A DNA stretch of 33,111 nt from Chitinophagaceae bacterium (GCA_947483345.1 CANKNL010000003.1:1-33111); one strand, 5' to 3'; shown: positions 15,929 to 24,923, counted from the first letter of the stretch. A program made the numbers and translations. The notes: generated by a model not told the origin, from the letters alone.

Positions 15929-16810
15929 TTAAATACTTGATGTTGATATTACCTCTAATGATTGCTTGATCAGATTTTCAACGGCCAGTACCCCGTCTTT
16001 TGAAAATGTTTTACTGATGCGGTTGGCAACGATGGCACTTAAACTCAGGCAATGATGTTTTAAGGCATTGCCTAAGCCATAAATGGCCGATGTTTCCATC
16101 TCAAAGTTAGTTATTCGGTAATTGCCAAATGTAAAACTGGTTAAATTGTCAATTAACATCGGATAACCCAATCCCAAGCGCAGTATACGACCCTGCGGGC
16201 CATAAAATCCAGGACAGGTAACGGTAATACCCTGGTGATAATTTTGTGTAAAATGCTTGATTAACCGGCCACTGGCCATATTAATATAAGGCGAAATTTT
16301 TCCTGAATTTAATTGTGTGTGTGTATTAAATGCCTGAATGATCTGTTTTTCTTCTTCATTATTTTCTTCCCTGTAAAAATGCATCAGGTTATCTAAACCA
16401 AGTCCGTGCGAACTGGCCACAAAGCTATCAACAGGGATATCTTTTTGCAGGGAACCAGATGTGCCAAATCGAATGATATTTAAACTGGTCAGCGTTTCTT
16501 TGATCTCACGGGTTTCAAAATCAATATTAACCAACGCATCCAGTTCATTTAATACAATATCAATATTATCGGGTCCAATGCCGGTACTTACACAACTGAT
16601 TCGTTTATGGCCCAAGTAGCCGGTATGGGTTACAAATTCGCGGTGCTTATTCCGAAATTCTATTTTATCAAAATGTTTACTTACTTCGCCAACCCTGTCG
16701 GGGTCACCAACAGTTATAATGGTATGTGCCATTTCTTCGGGGCGGCAATTTAAATGATAAACGGCTCCACGGTCATTAATGATCAATTCCGATTCAGCTA
16801 TCCTGCTCAT
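15929..16810 (-). CDS. Nucleoside phosphorylase (uridine phosphorylase-like)
   Basis: A 293-residue PNP/UDP-family enzyme that splits nucleosides with phosphate to give a base and ribose 1-phosphate. Family motifs seen are ITVGDPDRVGEVSKHF near residue 32 (phosphate-binding GDPxR), CVSTGIGPDN near 73 and FEMETSAIYGLG near 235 (the ribose-binding Met-Glu). The long insertion around residues 140-175 (FYREENNEEEKQ) is unlike short E. coli Udp. Base specificity is uncertain; uridine-type is favoured by the GDPxRV and GIGPDN context. It heads a two-gene unit with dapF. Confidence 0.88.
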   Translation of the reverse strand: MSRIAESELIINDRGAVYHLNCRPEEMAHTIITVGDPDRVGEVSKHFDKIEFRNKHREFVTHTGYLGHKRISCVSTGIGPDNIDIVLNELDALVNIDFETREIKETLTSLNIIRFGTSGSLQKDIPVDSFVASSHGLGLDNLMHFYREENNEEEKQIIQAFNTHTQLNSGKISPYINMASGRLIKHFTQNYHQGITVTCPGFYGPQGRILRLGLGYPMLIDNLTSFTFGNYRITNFEMETSAIYGLGNALKHHCLSLSAIVANRISKTFSKDGVLAVENLIKQSLEVISTSSI

Positions 16811-16832
16811 TTTAATTTATTTAGATTTGCGA

Positions 16833-16865
16833 TTTGTAATTTTCTTTAAAATTACCCTATTTTTG
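16833..16865 (+). promoter_or_regulatory. Candidate promoter for tRNA-Cys
   Basis: TTTG at 16833-16836, a 21-base spacer and TATTTTTG at 16858-16865 match the Bacteroidota -33/-7 pattern with the same spacing as the candidate promoter at 5578-5610. It would start the transcript about 50 bases before the tRNA. Confidence 0.45.
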
Positions 16866-16923
16866 CACTTGTAAAAAATGAAATGTACAGGTGTTATACC
16901 ACTTTTGCATGTCAAATGAACAG

Positions 16924-16994
16924 GGTCCTGTAGCCGAGTGGTTAGGCAAAGCTCTGCAAAAGCTTCTACACCGGTTCGAATCCGGTCGGGACCT
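16924..16994 (+). tRNA. tRNA-Cys (anticodon GCA)
   Basis: A 71-nt cloverleaf. The acceptor arm GGTCCTG / CGGGACC pairs with one G-U. The D-loop contains GTGGTTAGGC. The anticodon stem AAGCT/AGCTT is perfect around the loop CTGCAAA (anticodon GCA, cysteine). The T arm has ACCGG-TTCGAAT-CCGGT. Position 73 is T (U73), the known identity base of tRNA-Cys. CCA is not encoded. A hairpin terminator follows directly. Confidence 0.95.
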
Positions 16995-17006
16995 CTACTT
17001 TTACTT

Positions 17007-17060
17007 ACGTCATTGCCAAAAAGGGTTTGCTCACTTTAACCGCAATGACGTTTTTTATTT
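17007..17060 (+). terminator. Terminator of tRNA-Cys
   Basis: ACGTCATTGC (17007-17016) pairs perfectly with GCAATGACGT (17042-17051), with a 25-base loop and then a T-rich run. It begins 13 bases after the tRNA and ends just upstream of the next gene. Confidence 0.75.
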
Positions 17061-17067
17061 TTAAAAT

Positions 17068-17466
17068 ATGTTTGTAAAATACCTGCACTGGATTGGCATT
17101 GTGGCCTGCTTAACATTGATTGTTTCCTGCTTTTTGCCATGGAGTTATTATGCCGATCTCAATCAGCATTTTACCGGCTTTTACAGTTACGGAAACTATT
17201 ATGGTAAACCCGGTAAATTTTTAGTTTTTTTTGGAGGGCTAATTCTGGTGTTCATGCTATTACCAAAAATTTGGGCTAAAAGAGCCAATCTTTTTATTTG
17301 TGCACTTACATTGGCCTACGCCATAAAAACGGTCATACTTTTTGGGTCTTGTTATAATAATTCCTGTCCGCAAAAACTATTAGGATTATACCTGATGCTG
17401 GGCTCAACGATTGTTATGTTGATCGCTTCAGGCTTTCCTAATATGAAACTGGATGCTAAAAATTAA
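17068..17466 (+). CDS. Small four-helix membrane protein
   Basis: A 132-residue protein with about four hydrophobic segments (residues 5-25, 51-68, 74-92 and 104-122) and a periplasmic-looking Tyr/Gly-rich loop (YSYGNYYGKPGKF). Two cysteines in SCYNNSCP may form a disulfide outside. No family was recognised. It starts directly after the tRNA terminator, so its transcription start is unclear and may lie inside that hairpin region. It is convergent with glnS with only four bases between the stop codons. Confidence 0.68.
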   Translation: MFVKYLHWIGIVACLTLIVSCFLPWSYYADLNQHFTGFYSYGNYYGKPGKFLVFFGGLILVFMLLPKIWAKRANLFICALTLAYAIKTVILFGSCYNNSCPQKLLGLYLMLGSTIVMLIASGFPNMKLDAKN

Positions 17467-17479
17467 TCAGTTAATTTTT
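17458..17479. terminator. AT-only inverted repeat spanning two convergent stop codons
   Basis: AAAAATTAA / TTAATTTTT is a perfect 9-bp inverted repeat around the loop TCAG. It contains the TAA of the plus-strand membrane protein gene and the stop of the minus-strand glnS. It may act as a weak bidirectional terminator; no GC pairs support the stem. Confidence 0.35.
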
Positions 17480-19132
17480 CTTTACTTCTTTTGCCCAGGC
17501 ATCTTTTAAGGTAACTGTGCGGTTAAACACTAATTTAGTTGGTGACGAATCTTTATCTGTACAAAAATACCCTTTACGAATAAATTGATAACGGCTTTCG
17601 GCAGTGGCCTCTTTTAGTGAGGGCTCAACCAGCCCATTGGTAATGATCTGCAATGAATTTGGATTGATCGTGTCTTTAAAATCACCCGCTTCACCCAAAG
17701 GATTTTCGGATGTAAATAAACGGTCGTATAAACGAATTTCGGCAGTTACGGCATCAGCCGCATTTACCCAATGAATGGTTCCTTTTACACTGATACCGCT
17801 GCTGTCGCTTCCACTGCGGCTTTCAGGAATATAAGTACAATGGATGGCCGTAATCGTTCCGGCTGCATCTTTAATAAAGCTTTCGCATTTTACAATATAA
17901 GCACTCTTTAATCTGACCATATTTCCGGGTGCCAGCCTAAACCATTTTTTGGCAGGTGCTTCCATAAAATCTTCACGTTCTATCCATAATTCTTTTCCAA
18001 AAGAAAGGTTCCTTTTTCCCAAAGCTTCATCAGGTCCGTTTTCGCTACTCAGTATTTCTGTGTTTCCCTCTTCATAATTAGTTATAATGAGTTTTACCGG
18101 ATCGAGCACGGCCATTACTCTTAAGGCTTTTTGATTCAGGTCTTCCCGTAAACAAAATTCCAATAAACTCAGGTCAATAAAATTTTCCCTTTTGGCTACG
18201 CCTATTTTGTCGCAAAATGTGCGGATACTTTCTGCTGTATATCCTTTGCGGCGAAATGCACTCAGTGTGGGCATTCGTGGATCATCCCAGCCGGTAACAT
18301 GTCCTTCGTTTACCAGTTGCAGTAATTTTCTTTTGCTCATCACGGTATACGTCATATTCAGCCGGGCAAATTCATATTGATGTGATGGAAAGATGCCGAG
18401 TTTGTCAATCAGCCAATCATATAATTCTCTATGGGGAATAAATTCTAAAGTGCAAATGGAATGTGTAATATTTTCAATACTGTCGCTTTGGCCATGTGCA
18501 AAATCATACATTGGGTAAATGCACCATTTATCTCCACTGCGGTGGTGATGGGCATGCTTAATGCGATAGATGATCGGGTCTCTCATCAACATATTGCTAT
18601 GTGTCATATCAATTTTTGCACGCAATACTTTTTCACCGTCTTTATATTTGCCGGCTTTCATATCCGTAAACAGGGTAAGGTTTTCAGCAATGGTTCTGCT
18701 TCGGAATTGATTATCTTTTCCTGGTTCTGTGGGCGTCCCTTTCAGTGCTGCTATGTCTTCTGCAGAAGAGTCATCTACATAAGCCAGACCTTTGTTTATT
18801 AAGTCAACAGCATAACGATATAAGGTATCAAAATAATCAGACGTGTATAATTCATCCGTCCAGGTAAAGCCCAGCCAGCGGATATCGGCTTTAATACTGT
18901 CCACATATTCCGTTTCTTCAGTTACCGGGTTGGTATCATCAAACCGCAAATTTGTTTTACCGCCATATTTTAAGCCCAACCCAAAGTTTAAACAAATGGC
19001 TTTGGCGTGTCCAATATGTAAATAGCCATTGGGTTCAGGTGGAAATCGGGTTGAAATAGAATTGTATTTGCCGCTTTGTAAGTCTGCTTCAATAATCTCC
19101 TCAATAAAGTTCAGGCTTTTTTCTTCGCTCAT
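17471..19132 (-). CDS. glnS: Glutaminyl-tRNA synthetase
   Basis: A 553-residue class I synthetase that charges tRNA-Gln, close to the 554 residues of the E. coli enzyme. HIGH is at residues 39-42 in NGYLHIGHAKAI. The KMSKS loop reads VMSKRKLL at about residue 263. Two features support GlnRS over GluRS: the FPPEPNGYLHIGHAKA start, and the C-terminal anticodon-binding beta barrels ending in TKLVFNRTVTLKDAWAK. The ATG at 19132 is chosen because the 33 residues before it are not part of the fold and a TAAATTTG -7 element lies just upstream at 19157-19150. Its presence means tRNA-Gln is probably charged directly. Confidence 0.95.
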   Translation of the reverse strand: MSEEKSLNFIEEIIEADLQSGKYNSISTRFPPEPNGYLHIGHAKAICLNFGLGLKYGGKTNLRFDDTNPVTEETEYVDSIKADIRWLGFTWTDELYTSDYFDTLYRYAVDLINKGLAYVDDSSAEDIAALKGTPTEPGKDNQFRSRTIAENLTLFTDMKAGKYKDGEKVLRAKIDMTHSNMLMRDPIIYRIKHAHHHRSGDKWCIYPMYDFAHGQSDSIENITHSICTLEFIPHRELYDWLIDKLGIFPSHQYEFARLNMTYTVMSKRKLLQLVNEGHVTGWDDPRMPTLSAFRRKGYTAESIRTFCDKIGVAKRENFIDLSLLEFCLREDLNQKALRVMAVLDPVKLIITNYEEGNTEILSSENGPDEALGKRNLSFGKELWIEREDFMEAPAKKWFRLAPGNMVRLKSAYIVKCESFIKDAAGTITAIHCTYIPESRSGSDSSGISVKGTIHWVNAADAVTAEIRLYDRLFTSENPLGEAGDFKDTINPNSLQIITNGLVEPSLKEATAESRYQFIRKGYFCTDKDSSPTKLVFNRTVTLKDAWAKEVKKN

Positions 19133-19149
19133 TATTTTGTTTTGAAGGG

Positions 19150-19157
19150 CAAATTTA
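19150..19157 (-). promoter_or_regulatory. Candidate -7 element for glnS
   Basis: TAAATTTG on the minus strand matches TAnnTTTG and would start the transcript about ten bases before the ATG at 19132. No -33 element is evident. It lies inside the longer alternative reading of the gene and so favours the shorter start. Confidence 0.38.
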
Positions 19158-19271
19158 CGGTAAGATGTGCAATTTAAGGGGTGGTTTTTTGGCAGTGTAA
19201 TGCCATGGGCTTTTTCAGGTAACACAAACAATGTTGTATTTGCAGGTCGTATTCTTTTGCATACCAGTAAT

Positions 19272-19319
19272 AAAAAAAGCCTTTTTAGTATCTAATCTGT
19301 TGGTAGATAATAAAAAGGC
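19272..19319 (-). terminator. Terminator of the fatty acid desaturase gene
   Basis: On the minus strand a 16-base stem (19319-19304 with 19294-19279, one mismatch) ends in AAAAAGGC and is followed by seven Ts (19278-19272). It lies 24 bases after the desaturase stop codon. Confidence 0.8.
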
Positions 19320-19342
19320 AAAAAAGTACAAAATAGGAGGGA

Positions 19343-20413
19343 TTATGCCCTGCCCATATTTCTAAGATGAATGGTATGCGAAACAATGGCATGGCGCATC
19401 TTTCTGAACTCAATATATTTTACACCATATTCTTCGCAGGTTTTTTTAATTATTTTACTAATGGCAGGATAATGAATATGTGAAATTTTCGGAAATAGAT
19501 GATGTTCTATCTGAAAATTCAAACCGCCAACCAGCCAGGAGATCAATCTGTTCCTTGTAGCGAAATTTGCGGTGGTCTCAATCTGGTGAATGGCCCATTC
19601 GTTTTCAATGGTGTTGATATCGGCATCCGGTACAGGAAAACTGGTTTCCTCTACAGTATGTGCTAATTGAAAAACAATACTTAAGACAAAGCCGGCAAAC
19701 ATGGCAATGATCAAAAAGCCAATCAGCCAAGGTAAAAAGCCAACTAACATAATAGGTAAAACGATCATCATAAAGGCATAGCCTGCTTTTGCAATCCAGA
19801 AGGCCACATGTTCAAATGCACTCATTTTTTTAATCGCAACGCTGCCTACTTTTTTACTGAAATATTTTTTATAATCTGATTGAAAAACCCAAACCAAAAG
19901 CAGTAAAGTATATAAAAACCATACATAAACATGCTGAAACCGATGTATAAAATATTTTTTTTGAGTAGGGCACATTCTTAATAAGGGTTTAATTTCTATA
20001 TCATCATCAATGCCATCAATATTGGTATAGGTATGATGTATGATATTGTGTTTATTGTTCCACATGATACCACTTGCACCCAGTGCATTTACCGAAAATG
20101 CTGCAATTTTATTCCAGAATTTACTGTTACTGAAACTGCCGTGTCCGCCATCATGCATCACATTAAAACCAATGCCAGCGGTTAATCCGCCCATCATAAA
20201 GCATTCTAAAAGGGCAATCCATGTGGTGGGTGTAAAAAACAAAACGTGCACATAAAGTGCCACATACACCATCCAGAACAGAACGGCTTTAAAATAAAGC
20301 CCGAAATTTCCGGTCGCTTGTTTTTTTGATTCGGTAAAATAATTGTTGACCCGCTTTTTTAATTCCTGGTGGAAATTTGAGCCTTTGATATTTGCAAATT
20401 TGGGAGTAGCCAT
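19343..20413 (-). CDS. Fatty acid desaturase (front-end type, no cytochrome b5 domain)
   Basis: A 356-residue membrane di-iron desaturase that introduces a double bond into an acyl chain. The three histidine boxes are present: HDGGHGS at about residue 88, HNIIHHTY at about 122, and QIEHHLFP at about 300. The Gln that replaces the first His of the third box is characteristic of front-end (delta-5/6-like) and linoleoyl-CoA-type desaturases. There are about four membrane helices in two pairs. The fused cytochrome b5 domain of eukaryotic front-end enzymes is absent, so a separate electron donor is needed. It is likely involved in membrane lipid composition. It has its own terminator downstream. 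Confidence 0.9.
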   Translation of the reverse strand: MATPKFANIKGSNFHQELKKRVNNYFTESKKQATGNFGLYFKAVLFWMVYVALYVHVLFFTPTTWIALLECFMMGGLTAGIGFNVMHDGGHGSFSNSKFWNKIAAFSVNALGASGIMWNNKHNIIHHTYTNIDGIDDDIEIKPLLRMCPTQKKYFIHRFQHVYVWFLYTLLLLVWVFQSDYKKYFSKKVGSVAIKKMSAFEHVAFWIAKAGYAFMMIVLPIMLVGFLPWLIGFLIIAMFAGFVLSIVFQLAHTVEETSFPVPDADINTIENEWAIHQIETTANFATRNRLISWLVGGLNFQIEHHLFPKISHIHYPAISKIIKKTCEEYGVKYIEFRKMRHAIVSHTIHLRNMGRA

Positions 20414-20454
20414 GTTGATAGTTGAATTTTAATTATTGCTTTCAGGCAATCAGG

Positions 20455-21183
20455 TTAAGTATTATTTTTAATAAGTGCATCAAAATTGTTAAGTCCGATC
20501 ATTTTTTCCGAAATAAAACCTTCGGCATATTTTACGCCGATCATTTTCCCAAACCATTTATGCCGGTAAATAACACTGTCTAAAAAATCCGGTGACGAAA
20601 TATAGGTCTCCGGTTCGTTGATTTGGGTGTTATAAAACTGCGTTTTATAAGCTTTTATGGCTTCAATCTTTTTCTCAAATACAGCACTGATATCAATCAC
20701 AAAATCGGGTTGCAATATTCTATCCTGTATATACCTGAAAACATAAACAGGTCGCCAGGCTGTTTGTTTTATCCCCTCATGCTCAGTTTCTATTTTTTGT
20801 AAGCCAGATAAAAAGGACGCATCAGCAACCATTTTTGATGAGCGGCCATGATCGGGATGGCGATCTTCAGGGGCATTACACAAAATGATCTCTGGTTGAT
20901 ACCGCCTTATGGCTGATATGATTTTTTTTTGATGGGCTTCATCATTTTGTAAAAAACCATCAGCCATTTTTAAATTATCTCTAACGTCAACTCCCAAAAT
21001 CTTAGCGGCATCCGCAGCTTCCTGTTTTCTGGTTTCTACTGTCCCCCTGGTTCCTAATTCACCGGCAGTTAGATCAATGATACCGGTTTTTTTTCCATTT
21101 AGTTTCTCCACCAATAAAACACCAGAACAACTCAACTCCACATCATCGGGATGAACACCAAAAGCGAGTATATCTAACTTCAT
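20455..21183 (-). CDS. bshB1: Bacillithiol biosynthesis deacetylase BshB1
   Basis: A 242-residue LmbE/PIG-L family N-acetylglucosamine deacetylase. The zinc motif HPDD (residues 12-15, in FGVHPDDVELSCSG) and the downstream HPDHG (about residues 108-112, in CNAPEDRHPDHGRSS) are intact. TAGELGTRGT near residue 39 is typical of the BshB1 group. It removes the acetyl group from GlcNAc-malate in bacillithiol synthesis, the low-molecular-weight thiol of Firmicutes and many Bacteroidota. The other bsh genes are not in this window. It stands between the desaturase and DUF4294 genes on the same strand with separate spacing. Confidence 0.9.
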   Translation of the reverse strand: MKLDILAFGVHPDDVELSCSGVLLVEKLNGKKTGIIDLTAGELGTRGTVETRKQEAADAAKILGVDVRDNLKMADGFLQNDEAHQKKIISAIRRYQPEIILCNAPEDRHPDHGRSSKMVADASFLSGLQKIETEHEGIKQTAWRPVYVFRYIQDRILQPDFVIDISAVFEKKIEAIKAYKTQFYNTQINEPETYISSPDFLDSVIYRHKWFGKMIGVKYAEGFISEKMIGLNNFDALIKNNT

Positions 21184-21386
21184 TATTATGTATATCTGTT
21201 TTCCAGGTGCAAATTAGATCATTTTTGCCAATATGGCTGTAGAATAGCAATGATTACAGCCTTTATTTGTATTCTTATTAACAAAGCAATTGCCATTTTA
21301 ATAAAGAATACCAGTATAAAACTGTAATGGTTTTAGATAAACTGCTTAAAGTAAGCTGGTAAATGGTGAACTGGATTTTCTTAAAA

Positions 21387-22034
21387 TTATAAAGCGCGGT
21401 AAGCCGAATAGTTAAAACCATAGGTTTGGCAAACTTCTCTAACGATCATTTCCATTTCCCGTTCTTCGCCCCTGGCATCATAAGGCTGTTTTAAATTGCT
21501 GCTGAAAAAAAAGGCAATGGTTTGATAAAAACGTGCTGTAAAGCCACCTCTATATTCTTTTATGATCTCGTAACAGTTATTGCCGGTTTGCCGGTTTATC
21601 AGTTTCATTAAAACCTTGCCCTGGTAAATAGATAAATTACTGAGCGGATCTGTAAATTCTTTTTTCAATTCTTTCTCTCTCGATTTGATGTATACTTTTC
21701 TGTCTGTTTTATCATTCACATTTACTAACCTGGCATTCATGTCGTTCAGTATATCGCCCGAACGCAAGGCATAAGGATAGGTAACAATGATGGCATTGCG
21801 TAAGCGGGTCCATTTGGCGCGGTCATATTTATTAGCATTTGAGATACGGGCATAAAAATCAATAGTGGAAAGGGTCCTGGCTTCAATCGTGTCTCCGTCA
21901 TAAACTACCGCATAGGTAGTCAGCGTATCATAAACACCCTTTTGGGCTTTTGCATCATGCCTATCTGCCGTAATAAAAACGACAGTCAGGATGACAATTA
22001 TTTTATATGTTCTTAGCCGCGGAAGCAAATACAT
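21387..22034 (-). CDS. Exported DUF4294 domain protein
   Basis: A 215-residue protein with a basic N-terminus and hydrophobic segment (IIVILTVVFITA) ending near AKAQ. The rest is a DUF4294 domain, a Bacteroidota family of unknown function; recognisable pieces are YDGDTIEARTL, WTRLRNAIIVTYPYA, SREKELKKEF, QGKVLMKLINRQTGNNCYEIIKEY and RGGFTARFYQTIAFFF. It is probably periplasmic. The lipoprotein gene at 22076 diverges from it across a 41-base gap. Confidence 0.85.
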   Translation of the reverse strand: MYLLPRLRTYKIIVILTVVFITADRHDAKAQKGVYDTLTTYAVVYDGDTIEARTLSTIDFYARISNANKYDRAKWTRLRNAIIVTYPYALRSGDILNDMNARLVNVNDKTDRKVYIKSREKELKKEFTDPLSNLSIYQGKVLMKLINRQTGNNCYEIIKEYRGGFTARFYQTIAFFFSSNLKQPYDARGEEREMEMIVREVCQTYGFNYSAYRAL

Positions 22035-22075
22035 AATGTAAATTTACTATTTAGACCAATAGTTAAATCATTTTG

Positions 22076-22468
22076 ATGCTTAAAGTATCTGTAAAGTGTA
22101 GCTTTTTTACTGTTTTTATCATTTTTTTTGGATGTTCAGATCCGGAAGAACAACATTTTGAAACGGAGAGCCAGCATGTAAAAGATTCTATTTCTGAAGT
22201 GAGAATTGATTCAGCTTTCTCTGCCATCACAATCAATTGTGATACCCTGATGGTTTACCAGGTACCAAAAATGGTAGATTCATTTTTTAAAAAGCCTGGT
22301 TTGTTGCAAGCCTTTTTTAAAAACAACAACAAGTACAGCGATGCAGATAAAAAAGTAGAAAAAGTGATTCGTGAACTGCAGGCCGACTGTGATTCTAATT
22401 TGCTAAAAGAAACATATAGAATAATCCGACTCCGGCAAAAATTAAAGCGAGTGCGGCATAAAAGGTAG
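22076..22468 (+). CDS. Lipoprotein of unknown function overlapping the 3' end of ccmF
   Basis: A 130-residue protein with a lipobox-like signal (FFTVFIIFFGC, lipid Cys about residue 20), so it is likely anchored by lipid in the envelope. The mature part is acidic at first (DPEEQHFETESQ), then has VDSFFKKPGLLQAFFKNNNK and a helical, very basic tail (LRQKLKRVRHKR). The final 74 bases overlap, tail to tail, the end of ccmF on the other strand, so the basic tail is encoded by antisense ccmF sequence. A TTG directly precedes the ATG; the ATG at 22076 is used. No known domain is recognised. Confidence 0.62.
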   Translation: MLKVSVKCSFFTVFIIFFGCSDPEEQHFETESQHVKDSISEVRIDSAFSAITINCDTLMVYQVPKMVDSFFKKPGLLQAFFKNNNKYSDADKKVEKVIRELQADCDSNLLKETYRIIRLRQKLKRVRHKR

Positions 22469-24914
22469 AAAGCTTTGCCCTTTTAACAGCACTCATCATC
22501 AGGCCAAGTGCCATAATGATAAGTCCTAACCAAACTAAATTAATGCCTGGAAAAATATAAGCTTTTAGCGTGATGTATTCGATCAGTTTATCCGATTCTT
22601 TAACGCCGAGTTTAATCTTCCTGCCTTCAGTTACGCCGGCGAATTTGAGATAGAGGTTTTGTGCATAAACGGTATCATCAACCTGGTTAACACCAAATTC
22701 ATCAACCTGAACTAAAGGCATGGCCCCGAAATGCATACTGTCCTTACTGATCAGTGTTATATCAGCCATCAATGCGGCATCTGTTGATTTAAAATGGTAT
22801 TTTTCGTTATCCGGATTTTTTACAACACGGTTAAGAATAATGATGCCGTTGCTGTAAAAAGCGGTGTCACCTTCTGCCATCTCATGTATCGTAAATTGAG
22901 CTGTATCTTCTGGTTTATTATCATTATTGATGGCATACGACAGATAAGTAAAAACATCTTTACCTAAATAGGTTTTAGTATCCGGATTGCTGCTCATGTT
23001 ATTATCCTTCATGATATACACATCGGGCCATAACGTAAATTGTTCGGTCACTTTTTTTGTGACTGCATCTTTACGTTGAAACAGCAGTTCATAAAATCGC
23101 CTTCCTTTTTCATGGCCTAAAGAATCTTTCAGGTAGGTTACCTCATAAGGGCCCATAGCCACAGGAACCTGGCGTATGAGGGTTAAGTTCTCCTGCGGGT
23201 TGTCAACCTCTTTGGTCATCGGGTCTTTACCCTTAATCTGTATATTAATACCATTTGCACCGCTGTTACTGATCACTTCCTTATTACTGGAAGAAATGAG
23301 AATACCCACCAGCATCAAGGCAAAACCAAAGTGAGCAATTGATCCCCCTGCGGCTTTCAGTTTTCCATTTAAACCAGACCAGATATAAGCGCCATTTGCA
23401 ATAACCGAATAAATGGCCGCAAATAAAGCGATATAGGCTGCGCCTAAAAACCCGGCACCCATTTTATAATAGGTAAGCGGATAAAAAATGGCCAATGCGG
23501 CTGTCATAACGGCTGCCAATAAAGTGGGGATAGCGATCTTTTTAAGAATATAGGCCGGCGCCGTTTTTTTATATTTAAAATATTGGGTAACGGCACTTAA
23601 TAAGCCGATAATAATGGCAACCAGAATAATAACTTTATTGTAAGAAAATTCCACATTTTCGGGTTGTGCGAAGGACGTGCCAAAAACTTTATTATAAACC
23701 GGTACGGATGTTTTTGCAATGATAAAGAGGGCACTTAAAAAGAAAACCAATGAACCGATAAACATCCAAAACTCCCGGGAGTTGGTGCTTTCCTCCTGCT
23801 TTTCGGTTGGTATCTTTTTTAAATTGATAATCAGTAAAATGATAGATGGTAATGTAAAGGCTGCAACAAAAAGCAGGATCATGATATTAACGGCCTTACC
23901 TGCATCTGTAAACGCATGTACAGACGTATCGCCCAAAATACCTGTACGGGTTAAAAAAGTTGAATACAGAATGAATATAAAAGTGAGAAAGGCGAATAAG
24001 TAACTGGCCTTTAATGAATGCCCTGTGGCTTTATAAATAACCATGGTGTGCATGCCCGCAATTAAAATTAACCAGGGTACAAGCGACGCATTCTCAACAG
24101 GATCCCATGCCCAATAACCACCAAAAGATAAAGATTCATAGGCCCACTTACCACCCATCATGATACCTACGCCTAAAACGCAGGCGCTGAATAATGCCCA
24201 TGGCAAAGCAGGGGTTACCCAATCGCCAAAACGCTTTGTTTGAATACCTGCATAGGCATACGCAAAAGGAATGATGGTAGATGCAAATCCTAAAAATAAA
24301 ATAGGCGGATGAATCACCATCCAGTAATTGCGGAGTAACACATTTAAGCCTATACCATCTTTTATATAATTCAGGTAATCAGGCTGACTAAAAATAGGCC
24401 CGGCTATTTCATTTCTGGTTAAAGTAAAAAGATTGCTTCCAAGCCGCACATCAGAAATGTGCAAACCCAATAACATCAACAATAAAAAGAATTGCGCAAA
24501 ACTAATCACCGTCATCACCGGTGATTCCCATTCTTTTGACTTGAACATAATAAAAATGCCGAGTATGCTGTGCCAGATTACCCATAATAAAAAACTGCCT
24601 TCCTGGCCTTCCCAGATGCAAGCCAGTAAATACTTTGACTCTAACTCTTTGGATGCATGCTTATACGCATACATGTATTCAAAATAATGATTGGAGCAGA
24701 TAAAAAAGACAATGGCAAAAATAATGGCAGCAGAAATAAGCTGCACTGCAAAAGACAGCCTGGCAAAATTTATCCATGATTTTTTTTCTGCCAGATCGGT
24801 TTTTCTGCTGGCCGTAAAATAGGCAATAGTGGAAAGTATTGATGCAACAAAGGCCAGCAATACAAAGAAATGTCCAATCTGTCCGGGTAGTAAATGTTCG
24901 CCTTCAAATTCCAT
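22395..24914 (-). CDS. ccmF: Cytochrome c maturation protein CcmF (heme lyase subunit)
   Basis: An 839-residue polytopic membrane protein of the heme handling family (CcmF/NrfE/CcsA). The tryptophan-rich heme-binding WWD region is present as GGYWAWDPVENASLVPWL at about residue 265. The WEGQEGSFLLW motif near residue 108 is also characteristic. About 12-14 hydrophobic segments are followed by a long C-terminal periplasmic domain (residues about 560-780) and a final pair of helices. It attaches heme, delivered by CcmE, to apocytochrome c in the periplasm. It lies nine bases after ccmE on the same strand. It is longer than the ~650 residues of proteobacterial CcmF because of the periplasmic domain. 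Confidence 0.93.
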   Translation of the reverse strand: MEFEGEHLLPGQIGHFFVLLAFVASILSTIAYFTASRKTDLAEKKSWINFARLSFAVQLISAAIIFAIVFFICSNHYFEYMYAYKHASKELESKYLLACIWEGQEGSFLLWVIWHSILGIFIMFKSKEWESPVMTVISFAQFFLLLMLLGLHISDVRLGSNLFTLTRNEIAGPIFSQPDYLNYIKDGIGLNVLLRNYWMVIHPPILFLGFASTIIPFAYAYAGIQTKRFGDWVTPALPWALFSACVLGVGIMMGGKWAYESLSFGGYWAWDPVENASLVPWLILIAGMHTMVIYKATGHSLKASYLFAFLTFIFILYSTFLTRTGILGDTSVHAFTDAGKAVNIMILLFVAAFTLPSIILLIINLKKIPTEKQEESTNSREFWMFIGSLVFFLSALFIIAKTSVPVYNKVFGTSFAQPENVEFSYNKVIILVAIIIGLLSAVTQYFKYKKTAPAYILKKIAIPTLLAAVMTAALAIFYPLTYYKMGAGFLGAAYIALFAAIYSVIANGAYIWSGLNGKLKAAGGSIAHFGFALMLVGILISSSNKEVISNSGANGINIQIKGKDPMTKEVDNPQENLTLIRQVPVAMGPYEVTYLKDSLGHEKGRRFYELLFQRKDAVTKKVTEQFTLWPDVYIMKDNNMSSNPDTKTYLGKDVFTYLSYAINNDNKPEDTAQFTIHEMAEGDTAFYSNGIIILNRVVKNPDNEKYHFKSTDAALMADITLISKDSMHFGAMPLVQVDEFGVNQVDDTVYAQNLYLKFAGVTEGRKIKLGVKESDKLIEYITLKAYIFPGINLVWLGLIIMALGLMMSAVKRAKLSTFYAALALIFAGVGLFYMFLLAN

Positions 24915-24923
24915 TAAAAAAAG

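Noticed and set aside
16885..16907. CACTTTTG near the tRNA as its -7 element
   Set aside because: It deviates at the first base and its nearest TTG is about 28 bases away; the TTTG-N21-TATTTTTG site upstream fits better.
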